This document shows positions 10,214 to 21,174 of a stretch of DNA of 64,000 nt, in pieces; position 1 is the stretch's first letter; each line of letters opens with the position of its first letter. The notes beneath the pieces were generated by a model. It did not search any database. It saw only the letters and a program-made list of their open reading frames with translations, and had not been told where the DNA came from. The position numbers were made by a program, and so were the translations under genes. Origin of the DNA: Zymoseptoria tritici IPO323 (taxonomy: Eukaryota > Ascomycota > Dothideomycetes > Mycosphaerellales > Mycosphaerellaceae); contig NC_018207.1 of assembly GCF_000219625.1 (NCBI RefSeq), forward strand, positions 1,178,001 through 1,242,000, in the 5' to 3' direction.

Positions 10214-10787
10214 TTTGTGAGGTGAGGTGAGGCAAGACGTGGAATGGTGATGGGTCGTGAACTGTCGCCGACTGTGTTCCTACATGTTGGAGGATCTGGG
10301 AAAGGAGGTCAGACGTGAGGTGATGGTCGTGAAGTGGCATGGGTGGTTCGCTTCGAGCTTCCAGATTGGGAAGGGCTCGTATAAACCTTGTCCATCCCTC
10401 GAAGCGGACAAGCTCGACGCTCTCCTCGTCTTCTCAATCGTCGCCCTTTCGAAGGACCCTGTGTGTCTGCCTCTCCCGTGACACATCATTCAAACTGAAC
10501 AGAGTCAATTATCAAGAATACATATGAGACTCTTCTTCCTTCTGCATCGCCTTGCGTTCTGCAGAAGGGAAGTAGCGAAACGGTGCCATTGCATCCCGTC
10601 GCCGGGTATACCCTCTTTCCTTTTTGAACGCCGTGTGAAGTCGCAATGCGACATTTACCCATTTCCGTTGTCCATGTCCAAGCACAAAATTCAAGAATAG
10701 CAGAGTTGATTCCATACGCCTTTTTACTCCTCAGCTTTTCTGACCATCTTGTGGGCGAGTGCTGTCCATTCCTGTGAAGTAGGCAGA
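10214..10787. other. Intergenic, oxidoreductase promoter
   Basis: Lies between the start of the oxidoreductase gene and the end of the phosphatase gene, both on the minus strand. Short frames here overlap one another and resemble nothing known. No repeat is seen. Confidence 0.5.
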
Positions 10788-11983
10788 TCACGACGCCTCT
10801 CCATCCCTCGTCGCAGGCCGACTAGGCGAGCTTCTGATAGGACAGACAGACACCATTCCGCCTCCCTCCTCACCCTCCTTAGACGGCGCACGGCACAACT
10901 CCAACAACATCCTTCCATCTTCCTCGCTGCCAGCATAGATGGTGGCGGACCCACCAGCATTGGCCCTGCTGTCGCCGTTGATCTGCTGCGCGAAGTCGCG
11001 GATCATCGGGTGTCCACCTTCTCCGGTCCAGAAAGGCACGCCACCTGGCACGGGTTGTGAGTGTGGCATGGTCAGCATCATGGCCATGTTGTCTTCGGAG
11101 ACGTCGCTCTCGCCGCTGGAAAATTGAGTGAGATCAGAGCCGGCTGAGAGGGCAGGTGGTGCGAACTCGGACATGTCAACCTTGGAGTCCACGCGGTAGG
11201 AGCCGGGGAAGCGTTCGTTGAGTTCCTCCCGGGTGGCGAAGTGCTCCAAGCACTGCGGATCGAAGGCTGTGATGAAAGCGACGTCGCCAGGCCGTTCTTT
11301 CGGGTAGGCATACGTCTTGTACTCTTCCAGGACGTCATTGAGAGGGACACCTTGACATTTCCTGAGGCAGGCGATGACGCAGCCCGTACGGTGTTTACCC
11401 TGGTTGCAGTGGATGTAGACAGGATAATTGGCCGGGTTAGAGACGAAGAGGATTGCCTGGGCGATGGACTCCTTTGTCATCTTCACCATACCATCTTTGT
11501 TGGCGGCGATGGAGATGTGAGCGCGATTGACCTTGTTGGAGTCGAGAAAGTTGTGGAGGCTTTCGCTGGGTTCGGTATCGACGAGTTTGCTACGAAGATG
11601 TCAGTCTACAGTCGTGGAAGGATGTTTGGCAATCGCGACATACAGAATCGAGCGGATCTTCAGCGATCCCATGAAGTCAAGATGCTTGTCCTGCGGGAAA
11701 CCACTGCGGTACACCGTATTGCGTTCGACCATGCCATAGTTCGCAGGCGGGATGAAGTTCATCAGTCGAGCCGGCAAAGGCGCAATGGTGACCTTGGGTG
11801 GTGTACCCGTGCTCGACTCAGGTGGAGTCGGAAGCTGAGAGACCGCTTGGGAGGCTGATAAGAAGAGTCAGAAATGCACGAGGCATATCGGTCAATGCAA
11901 GCCTGTATACCTTCTGCCGTCGCTGCCTGTCCACTCATCTGCTCGTCGACACGAGCATCGTCCATCTTGCTCTGTTCTGCCAT
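10788..11983 (-). CDS. Atypical tyrosine phosphatase, Siw14/Oca-like
   Basis: Three exons (11983-11911, 11854-11644, 11589-10788; introns of 56 and 54 nt) give 361 residues. After a short Gln/Ser-rich lead comes the family motif LPARLMNFIPPANYGMV, then VYRSGFPQ and the catalytic loop HCNQGKHRTGC near residues 155-164, where Cys156 is the nucleophile and Arg162 binds phosphate. This is the plant-and-fungi atypical dual-specificity phosphatase family; yeast Siw14 removes the beta-phosphate of inositol pyrophosphates. The catalytic domain ends near residue 230. The remaining 130 residues are a disordered Gly/Ser/Pro tail that yeast Siw14 lacks. The start at 11983 (aagATGGC) was preferred over an in-frame ATG further upstream. 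Confidence 0.88.
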
Positions 11984-13647
11984 CTTCCTGCCTCCTTTCT
12001 TTCCTGCTGTCGCGTGCTTCGTCTGGTGTTCTTCCACTGCTTGAGAAGGTTCGGTACCGAGATATGGCATTTCCGGGTGGATGCCTATCGCCGGAAGTCT
12101 GCTGAATATACTACTCTGTGACTGGCGTCTGCCGTGTGCTTTTTCTGAGTAGCAATAAAGCGAGCTGTCGGGTTGGAGAGGAGGGGTGGTCTCGAAGGAG
12201 GGTATGCAATATACGAGAGGTCTGTGTTGGTATATGCGGTCGGATTTCGATGGTGGGTGGAGAACTCGAGGTACCTGCTCGGAAGCAAGTCGCCTGTGAG
12301 AAGAGGAAGTCAGTTCAAGGTGTATTCTTTCCTTGCCATATTTCTCGGACGAGCAATGGCGATAAACCCGCGGGATGATTTGATCTGCCATTTTTTCGTG
12401 ACGTACCTTGGGAGGCTCTGGTCAGATCACCGGGAGAGACATGTTGGTTGATTGCGCTGTGATTCAAGACACAGGTTCATCGTCGGAGGTGGTGGTTTGA
12501 GGTGTAGGAAGGAAGGAGTCGCAGCAGTAGGCGTAGCAACTCTCAGCGAAGAGTATGAACAATCCACGAGGAGGACTGCTTCACCCTTTTCGTTCGATCG
12601 ATATTCCTCTGTGCGTGCGCGTGCGGTAATGCGCTTGCTTCGATTCGTGCGTGTGTGTATTCAGGATTGTGGTTCCTGCGTGCTTCTCTGGCAGCTGGTG
12701 CCGCGTTCGTGACCGGTTGCGCTGATGTCGACGACCACTGTAGGATTGTGGTAGAAAAGCGGCAGGACTGTTCGGGTGTTGTATAATTCGGAATCGAGAG
12801 CGTCGAATTGGAGGAGCGAGGGTAGGAAGGTTCGGTTGGGTGGACTCTTGTTGGATTTTTCGACCCAAGCGTCAACGTGGACCGTGGATGAGTGAGCGAG
12901 CGAGCTGCTTCACGAAGTCGGAGAAGGCGACCAAGGCAGCAGGTGAAGCCGCGTCCGCTGCGCTGGAGATGGGAGATTCGGGTCGAGTGACGGATGGTGG
13001 TGAATGTGTTCAAATTTGATGCTCCGAGGAGAGAAGTGCGCCACTACCCGGATTCTTTTGATTCCCTGGCAGATCGAACAACTTCTCTCGTGATGATTCG
13101 GATCGTTGATCGGGAGGAGTCAAGAGTCAATTGCCAGCGCAAGGCTCGTATTCGACAAGGGACCTGGCTGTCTGCCCTGCTGTGTGCTGTCGCGTGAGGT
13201 GTCCTGCCTCTGCTTGCGGGGCATCGAAAGTCCTTTGTGTGAGAGCGTGAGCAGGCCACTTTCTAGCACGTGCAACAAAGAACTCCGACATACATCCGCA
13301 TTGCTACTGTTGTTCACATCTACATGGACCCGCCACGTCCATCGTGCGTGATCATGGCGAGCGGCGATTGATCGATGGGACGTTGCGTTGTCCACACAAC
13401 AATCTCGGGACATCTTCAATATCGCCTCCCCCACGCGTATACGCGCGGGCGGCTGACGCGACGGAGCACTCTACTCCGTGCCTCGCTGGATCATGGATGA
13501 TCTTCTGCTTGACAACTTGGCCTGCGCTGAATGTGCTAGGTCTCGTGGCCTGGCGCCTTAGACGCATCATCAGACCAGATCCACAGTATTCACGAGCGAC
13601 ACTAGGCCTGCGAGAGGACAAAACCGCAAAGTACCTTACTAACTACC
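11984..13647. other. Intergenic, shared upstream region
   Basis: 1.66 kb between the divergent phosphatase (-) and the hypothetical gene at 13648 (+). Frames of up to 200 residues occur on the minus strand but are Arg/Ser/His-rich, as non-coding GC-rich DNA often is. No family or repeat was recognised. Confidence 0.5.
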
Positions 13648-14175
13648 ATGCCTGAACGGCCGCCGAGACGCTTCCAACCGGAAGGACAGCGCGACGAAGT
13701 GCTATCGCGAGCAGTCTTCTTCATCATTGGAGACATTCACTCCATCCGACCCGAAGCTATCAATCGCGTACCCGTCCTCAATCTCAGCCTCTCAAACATC
13801 GCCGAATGGAACAACGCTCTCACCCTCTTACTTCACGACCTCGGACCGGAAATCGAACGAACCATCGGATGGGACCAAGAACCTACCGACTATCCACACA
13901 GAATCCACGCGATACAGCCATTTGACGATGACCTCAACTGGAATCGACTGCGATTTGAACAGGAATGCTGGAACCAACGAAACCGACTCGTGACTACGAT
14001 TATTCGAAAGACTGTTCATCCGACGATCCAAGATTATATGGACATGTCCTTTTGGGACGCTCATATGATGATTAGTCAAATTCGAGCGAGGACCTTTCAT
14101 CGACCCTACTTCAAGGCGGGGATTGCAAGGATATTGGAGGACGCTGGAGCGACGTTGGAGATTCAACCACGTTGA
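13648..14175 (+). CDS. Hypothetical protein, 175 aa
   Basis: A single uninterrupted frame from ATG 13648 with balanced composition and acidic/aromatic segments, Met-Pro-Glu-Arg at the start and Gln-Pro-Arg at the end. Predicted to be mostly helical and soluble; no signal peptide or membrane segment. I do not recognise the family. The alternation of hydrophobic helices with conserved-looking Trp (AEWNNALTLLL, MSFWDAHMMI) is loosely like retrotransposon gag helices, but no zinc knuckle follows and this is only an impression. The gene is convergent with the SnoaL-like gene to its right. Confidence 0.55.
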   Translation: MPERPPRRFQPEGQRDEVLSRAVFFIIGDIHSIRPEAINRVPVLNLSLSNIAEWNNALTLLLHDLGPEIERTIGWDQEPTDYPHRIHAIQPFDDDLNWNRLRFEQECWNQRNRLVTTIIRKTVHPTIQDYMDMSFWDAHMMISQIRARTFHRPYFKAGIARILEDAGATLEIQPR

Positions 14176-14562
14176 ATTGGTGCTGCGCGCTTCTTCCCTC
14201 CAAAGAGGTGTCCAACGAGGCAGCAGGGATATTTTTGACGGAGTTCAAGCGTTCTTCACAGTTCGGTTCCGAACAAGATCTGGAGGACCAGCAGCACGCG
14301 GCTGGCCGCACATAAGAGCGCAGACTAATGATGATTCATATCATCCGGCGGCAACCGGTCATGAAGGCTACGTACAGCACGAGAGAGTGTTCAGACCACT
14401 AGTCGCAGAGACTGCTGAAAACTGTCCAGCAGAACTTGCTTCCCGGAAGAAGAACATCTCAGCCTTGCCTACCAAAGCACAGGATCTGGATCACTGCATC
14501 GACCGAACCGAACCGTAAATGAAACAAGACGCCCCGATCGTCATCGCTCCTCCTCCTCATCC
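14176..14562. other. Convergent intergenic spacer
   Basis: 387 bases between the stop codons of two convergent genes. No further gene or repeat is seen; it probably holds both 3' untranslated regions and polyadenylation signals. Confidence 0.5.
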
Positions 14563-15218
14563 TCACTTCCCACCCATCAACAACTGCGCCTGATAAGGAG
14601 CCTCCACCCCCGGCCCCATATTCTGCACAACAGAATGCTTCAAACTCCACCCTCCATTCTGACAAACCCAAATATCATCACACTGATAATAGAACCGAAA
14701 CGTCTTGCGAATATCGTCCAGAGCGGCGGAGTCCCAGTGGGACCAGGTGATGCTAACGATCCCAACTTGTCAGCATGGTCTGCTCCTTCTTGCAGCCAAC
14801 CTGAGTACGTGCGCGTCAGGGAGACATACCTCGTCAACACCCGCGCGCTACTCGAACTCATCATCTCCAAAACCAACAAATTCGTAACCAAATGTTCCAT
14901 CTTCACCCCTCTCATCCCTCCATTCTCATAAGCCGCTTGGATGGCCGCGATTGCCTCCTTCTTGTTTTTACTCACGCCTCCGTAAGGCGCCAAAGCACTC
15001 GAATCATAGTACGTATCATCGGTGAAGACTTGGTTCAGCAGCGTGGCGTTGTTGGAGTCGATGGCGTGGGCGAGACGGTAGCCGCCTTGAGTTAGGCCTT
15101 CGATGGGGGAGGAGAAGGGACCGCATTGAGTGGTTGGTGGTGCGGGTGGGAGTGGGGTGGCGAGGGTGGAGTGGAGGAAGATAGAGAAGGTGGTGAGGAG
15201 GAGAGTAGGGAGGATCAT
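14563..15218 (-). CDS. Secreted SnoaL-like domain protein
   Basis: Two exons (15218-14830 and 14752-14563; 77-nt intron starting GTATGT) encode 192 residues. The start MILPTLLLTTFSIFLHSTLA is a classic signal peptide ending before Thr-Pro-Leu-Pro. The body follows the SnoaL/NTF2-like cone fold: helices at YRLAHAIDSNNATLLNQVF, then FTDDTYYDSSAL, GVSKNKKEAIAAIQAAYE and, after the intron, ITWSHWDSAAL, FYYQCDDIWVCQNGGW and LKHSVVQNMG. The fold serves small polyketide cyclases and hydrolases as well as non-catalytic proteins, so the function is open. Two Cys near the C-terminus and the signal peptide point to secretion. An open frame runs upstream of the chosen Met, but those residues look like untranslated leader. 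Confidence 0.82.
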
Positions 15219-16361
15219 GGTGAAGAATTCGGCGCTGAGCGGAAGGTTCGAAGGATGGATTGTGAAGGACGTGCTGGTGGATGGCAGGAAGCGGACAGAG
15301 AGCATTGCTGCGATGGGAGAGTACTTATACCACCCTCTCCTCTCTCCCCCCCCAACTCCCCAATTCACGATCCGCTCGATCCAAACAACCACATCCACCC
15401 GCGCCACTTCAATCCCATGCAGTCGCATGTGGCCGCCACGATGTCTCAATGCCAACAATTTCCAATGTCTCCAATGCGGTGTCTATCAAGAATCCGAGTC
15501 TAGACCCCAATCGCAGCAGGCGAGGCGGTGACATGACAGTGCAACTCGCAGGGTACTGCGTAGGTGGGCATATGCATCTGATGAGCTGGGAAAGAGGAAA
15601 TCAAGCTCGCTAGGAGACGTGCAGTGTTATGTTTGTGGATCGTGGTGGCTTGCGGCTTGGTGGGGTGAAGAAGGAGACGATGGACGGAGGGGCGAGGCGG
15701 AGTGGTCATGTATTGTGAATTGTTGTGAGATGGAGAAGAAACGCGCCTACCTTCTGTCCGGCAGCGCGATGGGATGTGCAATTCTGTGCTCTGGTCACTT
15801 CGATGGCCTGCCGAATTAGTATGTAAGCGCCAAAGGCCAGCTGCTAGACGGGCAAGCGGAAGAACATGATCGGAAAAATGCAATTGCATTCGAAAGGAGA
15901 AAATAAAAAGCCGTGCCATGGTTGAAAGAGAAGGGAACCTAGCGCTTGACACTGCTGTTCGTTGACGTGCATCGTACCGTGAAAGAGGCTAGATTCCGAG
16001 CCAGCTCCCGCGTCGTGATGTCCTTCGCAAGGCATTGTCTCGTGCTTCTCCTCCGCAGTGCGCGCCGGTTCTGAGCTCCCCATTTCCCAAAGCATCAACA
16101 ATGAAACCAAGAACGCCCATGCAACAGCTTCGCAAGACTCGCATCACAGAAGAGGAAGGTCGCAGCCTTTTGCTCGCAACAGCTGCCCCTCAGTGTCCTT
16201 GTCTTTCCTGCTCATCTCATCCCTCATCTTCAATTCCCCGCGCCGCAAAGATTAAAAGTGTCCTGAGAGAATTTCGATCGGATCGTAAAAGACGGAAGTG
16301 TGGTGGTTGTTGTGTTTCGGACTGTGGTATGACATGCGTGTGGTGATGACAAGTGCGTAGT
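15219..16361. other. Intergenic, SnoaL-like gene promoter
   Basis: 1.14 kb between two minus-strand genes. It holds the leader of the SnoaL-like gene and the 3' end of the Rho1 gene. Frames here are short, overlapping and unconvincing. Confidence 0.5.
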
Positions 16362-17300
16362 TTACAGGATCGTGCAGCGCTTCTTCTCCTTCTTCCGCGT
16401 GAGAAGAGCGGCGCGCGTGGCGTGCTCAAACACCTCCCTGACACCTTCGTTGGTCTTGGCCGAGCACTCGAGGTACTTCTGAGCACCAATCTTCTTGCGG
16501 ACGTCTTCGGCCTGGGGGTATCGATGTTAGTGGTGCGCCAGTCGTTCTCATCGGAGAAGGCTGAATCTCACCTGCTCGGGAGTGACTGGCTTCTGCGAAG
16601 TCTTGTGCAGCTCCTCAATCGTCTTCTGGTCGTATCTCAAATCCTTCTTGCAGCCCACCAAGATGATCGGGAGACCCTGGCAGAAATGGAGGACCTCGGA
16701 GATCCACTACGAGCGCGCAGCATGTCAGTATTGTGTTCCTCAGCATAGCCTCAGCTCTTGTTTTCTTCTCACCTTCTCTTGGACGTTGTCGAGCGAATCG
16801 GGGGAGTCGACGGCGAAGCAGATGAGGATGACGTGCGAGTCGGGGTAGGAGAGAGGTCGGAGTCTGTCGTAATCTTCCTGGCCAGCGGTATCCCACAGCG
16901 CTAGCTCCACGTGCTTGCCATCGACCTCGACATCGGCGACATAGTTCTCGAAGACGGTTGGGACGTAGACCTGCGGTGTGTTGATGTCAGTATTTTGCAT
17001 CCATCATTCGTAGTGCAGCATCTCAGGCAGCGGTGGCATGGGCTCGTCGATGGTGGTATGGCGGTGCGGCGTCGCGCGCCTTATTGGACGGGGATGACGC
17101 GGCGGCTCGAGAACAACGGGCGAAGGAAGGGCGTGCGACGAACCTCTGGGAATGTTCCCTTGGAGAAGACACTGTGCAGACGTCAGTATTGTATTCGGAA
17201 AGATGTATGTATAGTCTCCGCGGCGGACGAACATGAGCAGACAGGTCTTTCCGCAGGCACCGTCACCGACGATGACCAACTTGCGACGGATTTCCGCCAT
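16362..17300 (-). CDS. rho1: Rho-family GTPase Rho1
   Basis: Five exons (17300-17233, 17171-17144, 16970-16773, 16706-16572, 16511-16362) join in frame to 192 residues, matching fungal Rho1 in length and sequence. Visible parts are the P-loop GDGACGKT (residues 12-19), the effector loop with the switch I Thr, switch [11 protein letters not shown], the G4-type CKKD, the ECSAK motif, a polybasic stretch (RKKEKKR) and a C-terminal CTIL prenylation box of the geranylgeranyl (CaaL) type. Rho1 controls beta-1,3-glucan synthase and the protein kinase C cell-wall integrity pathway at the plasma membrane. Exon 2 is only 28 nt, and intron 1 splits the Ile codon right after the P-loop. All donor and acceptor sites are GT-AG. 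Confidence 0.97.
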
Positions 17301-20171
17301 TTGCGCGATGGATCAGTGGAGGCCTCGAGGATGAGACTGTGAGTGGTAGAGTGGTCGGTCCGGTGATGAGAGTCGAGCGAGTGGACGGTGGGTTGTTGAT
17401 GGATTGGGTGGTGGGAGGAGATGTTATTGGGCTTGTTTGCTGAGGGCTGGCGTTAAGGAATCAGGGAGACTTGGGTCGTCTGGCGGAACGGGAAGGTGCC
17501 GGGAACGGGCAGTGCTTGCCTGAGGACTGAGGTGACGATGCTGGACTTCACCGCTGCACGTGCTCCCTCTTGCCTTCTTTCACGTGCGAGATAGACGATG
17601 GCACGACAAGGAATACACACTCAGCACCTACAGACACAACGTTACATTAATGATTACTACAGTTTGATCTGGACATACAAAAACGCCCTCGGCAGTCGAA
17701 GATCTCTCTTCCTTGCTTCCAACTTTTGAGCTTGGCACGACTTGAAAAGCTAGCGTGGCGGCCCCAACCAAAATGTGGCCTTATATGAGCAATATTATCT
17801 CATCAAAGGATCATCCATCAGTCAGGCAGGCAGCAAACGAGTTCTCTGCCGCGCCGCGCAGTCTAGATTGATGCATCCTGGCCAATGCGATCATCTGACA
17901 CGCCTACTCGTTATCGGGACTTCTCACCGAGAACCTCAGAGCTACCCCTGTCGAGCTGAGAGGTCCCTGAAACATCGTCAAAGCTGGAGCTGAGCCGGAT
18001 GGCTGAAGATCATATCAATAGCACCGCTCCAAACTGTCGTCGCCGGGCAATGTGTGCATGTAAATCGACGGAAATTCTCTGCGAAAATGTCCCGGCACAG
18101 CACAGCCTACCGTTGGTCCGCGAGGCTTGTCAGTGAGCACCTGCATGAACTGGAGAGCTGATGCGGAGTGCGCTCCGAAGACCGCACCTCATCCAAGCCG
18201 TGATTGCCACTTCTTATCCGTGAGTTGCGTGCGATGGACGTGGACGCTTTCTTCGAATCTTCGACCCGGCCATCTTCTGCATTCCTGAAGAGCGACAGTT
18301 CTGCGATTGCCCAATCGGTCCTGCGGACAGAGTGGACTGGCAGGCCATCTGCAGGATTTCAATCTCTCTGGATCTCAGCCTCCGTGCAGACGGCCAACCA
18401 TCCATCGTTCAAGCAATCTTGCGATTGAGATGAGCATGTCGAAAAACCCGTCCATGATTCACTGGCAATACAGCTGGCGTCGTCACTGCTCTTCTCGCCG
18501 GGCTGACTTTATGCAGTGCTTTTACTGGCGTTGTAGCCTTGGTCCTGACTGCACTCTGCCCGTCCACTACCTCGCCAAGGTGCACGTGGTCATGTGTTTC
18601 GAAGCCGGCCGCTGACGACTTGAAAACAAAGGAGGACGTTGCGATGGATCTTGAATGGTACGTGCGAGAGACATTCTCAAGGCTTCTTTTCATCATTCGA
18701 TCGGCAGCTGGACCTGAATCACTGAGAAAGATTAGCTTTTCCATCTCTCAGTCGATGGTTGATGTCACTACCGTGAGTGCATCTGTGCGACAGAAGATGC
18801 TTATTCATACTGAGACAAATTCCTTCGTCGTTCTCATTCTCGCTCGCGTATCTGATCGTCGGTGAGAATAGTGTTGTGGTATTGTGATGGCGATCTCGAT
18901 CGAATGCTGTTCGTACGTTGGGGAGGCAAACCATTATGGAACATGGAAGATAGCAGTGTAGCCGTACTCTAAACTGGTTGGAATGATCTCGCTTGGGCAC
19001 TCTGGACAGTGGAGTGACAAAGCAAGGTAGAGAAGTGGACGCTTTGGTGGCAGGGATGTATATGAGCTGCTCTTGGTTGCCACTTGCCGACGTGTTCAAC
19101 TGCTCGAGCAATTCTGAAGGTTGGGCGAGATTTCCAGCAAAGTCTAGATGGCGGAGTGATACGACTGGGAGCAGAAGAAATCCCTGCGGGATGCAATTAT
19201 CAAAAAGCCAGACGGGATAGGATTTCTCGCACACTCTTCATCCAGATTCCAGAGTCTTCGGAAAGCCACTCGCTCTTCTGCGCAACTTTTGACGCATAAT
19301 TCTCTGCCGAAGCTTTGGTCATGTCATCTCCTCCAGCCAAGAGGTTTCGAAGTCAACTAGAAATCTCGCACCCGTCCCCATTAGGCAGGAACGCTAGCGC
19401 GAATATCAAAGTCAAAGCCCACGGTTCGAGCTCTGCTCCGCAGCAGCGAAAACGCAAAGAGACCTCAATTCGCATTGAATCCTACGATTAATCTTCGTTT
19501 CCGAACTGCACGCAGAGCCCGAGGCAAAAAGATATCCCCAAGAAATGACCGACAAAACAGCAAAACAACCACTACCCGACAAGGCAACGAGCCAAGCCGA
19601 ATAATGTAAGCCACGGTCTCCGAAATGACCGTTTCTTATCCCTCCGACCACGAGGTGACATGTGGTTCTGGCTTCTCGAACACACATGCTCTCGCTCCGT
19701 CGATAGGTACCGTAGTAGCCCCACTATCACAGCGCTCTACGACGACCGGTGTCTTCCCAAACCCGGCCCCCAAGGTGTTAGTAGAAAAGGGGGCAACATA
19801 CCACTGCACCATTAAGGCGATATGATGATTGCAGGGGCGGAGATTTAGTTGTTTGTATCTGTTGGAATTGTGAAACGCCCGCGGGTAGTCAGGCTGATGT
19901 GGCTTGCGGTCGTCATTGCTGCGTTTGTTGTGCTTCACTCGTTGAGCGGGATGTCGTCCGTCTTTTCCCGAGGAGGGCCAGCGTATCTCATTGTTGACTT
20001 TTGATGCCTGCTCCGTTCCGATGCTATTAGCTCTATTGTCTCGATCGCATAGCATGAAGCCCCGGCAGGTCTTTACGATGGACGATGCCCATCTTCGCAG
20101 CCTTCGTTCGTTTCGTTTCTGGAGCAAGAATAGCGAGCACTTCGCTACCGCGACTTTCGATCGGCATGCCG
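17301..20171. other. Intergenic, upstream of Rho1
   Basis: 2.9 kb with no recognisable gene. The first few hundred bases are the Rho1 promoter and leader. Short frames on both strands (for example around 18200-18850 and 19640-20130) overlap in antisense pairs and match nothing known. Confidence 0.5.
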
Positions 20172-20520
20172 AATGTCAACGTTATTCCCGGCTTTCCTCG
20201 TCAATCTTTGCTTCACTCTGTTGCTGGCGTTTGTCAACTCTGCCGCCTGTTGCTTCACTCTCTGTACAGCCTACTCTGCCGTAATCGAGTGAAGGAGGAG
20301 AATCTCAACGTGCTCCAAACTTTCCTTGTCAACCATTGCTTCACTCCGATGCTGCGTTTGTCAACTCCGCTGTGTCCGAGTGAAGTAGGAGAATCTCAAC
20401 GTTCTTCCCGACTTCCCTTGTCAATCGGTTACTTCACTCCGTTGCTGCGTTTACCGACTCTGCCGCCTGTTGCTTTACTCTCTGTACAGCCTGTTCTGCT
20501 GTAATCGAGTGAAGGAGGCT
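20172..20520. repeat. Three-copy diverged tandem repeat
   Basis: Units at 20172-20300 (129 bp), 20301-20391 (91 bp) and 20392-20520 (129 bp) share AAT(G/C)TCAACGT, TTGTCAA, CTTCACTC, TGCTG(G)CGTTT and end in CGAGTGAAG(G/T)AGG. The middle copy lacks about 38 bases containing GCCTGTTGCTTCACTC. No open frame runs through all units in a convincing way. Confidence 0.85.
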
Positions 20521-20653
20521 CAGAAAGAGTGAAGCATTCGACAATAGCGGAAAATCGCCATCTCGTCCGTATATCTTGGGATGCCCATCCTGTTCCACCA
20601 CTCTTTCTTTTTCTCGGTAGCCACACAGTTTGATCAGAAGCCAGCACCGCCAT

Positions 20654-21143
20654 CACAAGCCTGCCTTTCGATCACATTGCGTTGCCACCACAAGCCTGCC
20701 GTCGTCTTCACAACACCGTTGTCGATTTCACAAGCCAGCTTGTTCTTTTCTCACACACTTTCGCAGTACCACCAGGACCACGTGCCAGCCGCCGCAACAT
20801 CACTCGCCGCCGCCGCACGATCACCTGCCGACCGAAAGACCACCACCACCGTCTGCCTGCCTGCCTCGCCTGCCTCGCCTTGCCTTGCCCGCAAACACGA
20901 GCCACTGATAGCGATCACAAGACACTGACCGACATCATCACAAGCCAGACAGCAGCACCCACAAGCCAACCCAAACGTTCACAATCTCCCCGTTCGTCGA
21001 CAATCACAAGCCTGCACAGCAGCACCCACAAGCCATCCGAACGTTCACATCTCCCCTGTTCGTCGACCATCACAAGCCAATCCGGACTTTTCACAATCCT
21101 CGTCCGTCGATCACAAGCCACGCCCGCCGCACCATCACAAGCC
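20654..21143 (+). repeat. CACAAGCC motif repeats and 66-bp duplication
   Basis: The octamer CACAAGCC occurs ten times (20654, 20689, 20729, 20939, 20960, 21005, 21027, 21071, 21112, 21136) just upstream of the RNase H frame. Within it 20939-21004 and 21005-21070 are two 66-bp copies of one unit with few changes, and 21071-21111 is a shortened third copy. All copies share the gene's orientation. Confidence 0.85.
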
Positions 21144-21174
21144 GCCAAGCCTCACTCTCATCACCACCGCAATC

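Noticed and set aside
12543..13013. 156-codon minus-strand frame
   Set aside because: Ser/Arg/Thr/His-rich, no motif, and lies in the shared upstream region of two divergent genes.
13648..14175. Retrotransposon gag identity for the 175-residue protein
   Set aside because: Only a vague helical and Trp pattern; no zinc knuckle, protease or LTR nearby.
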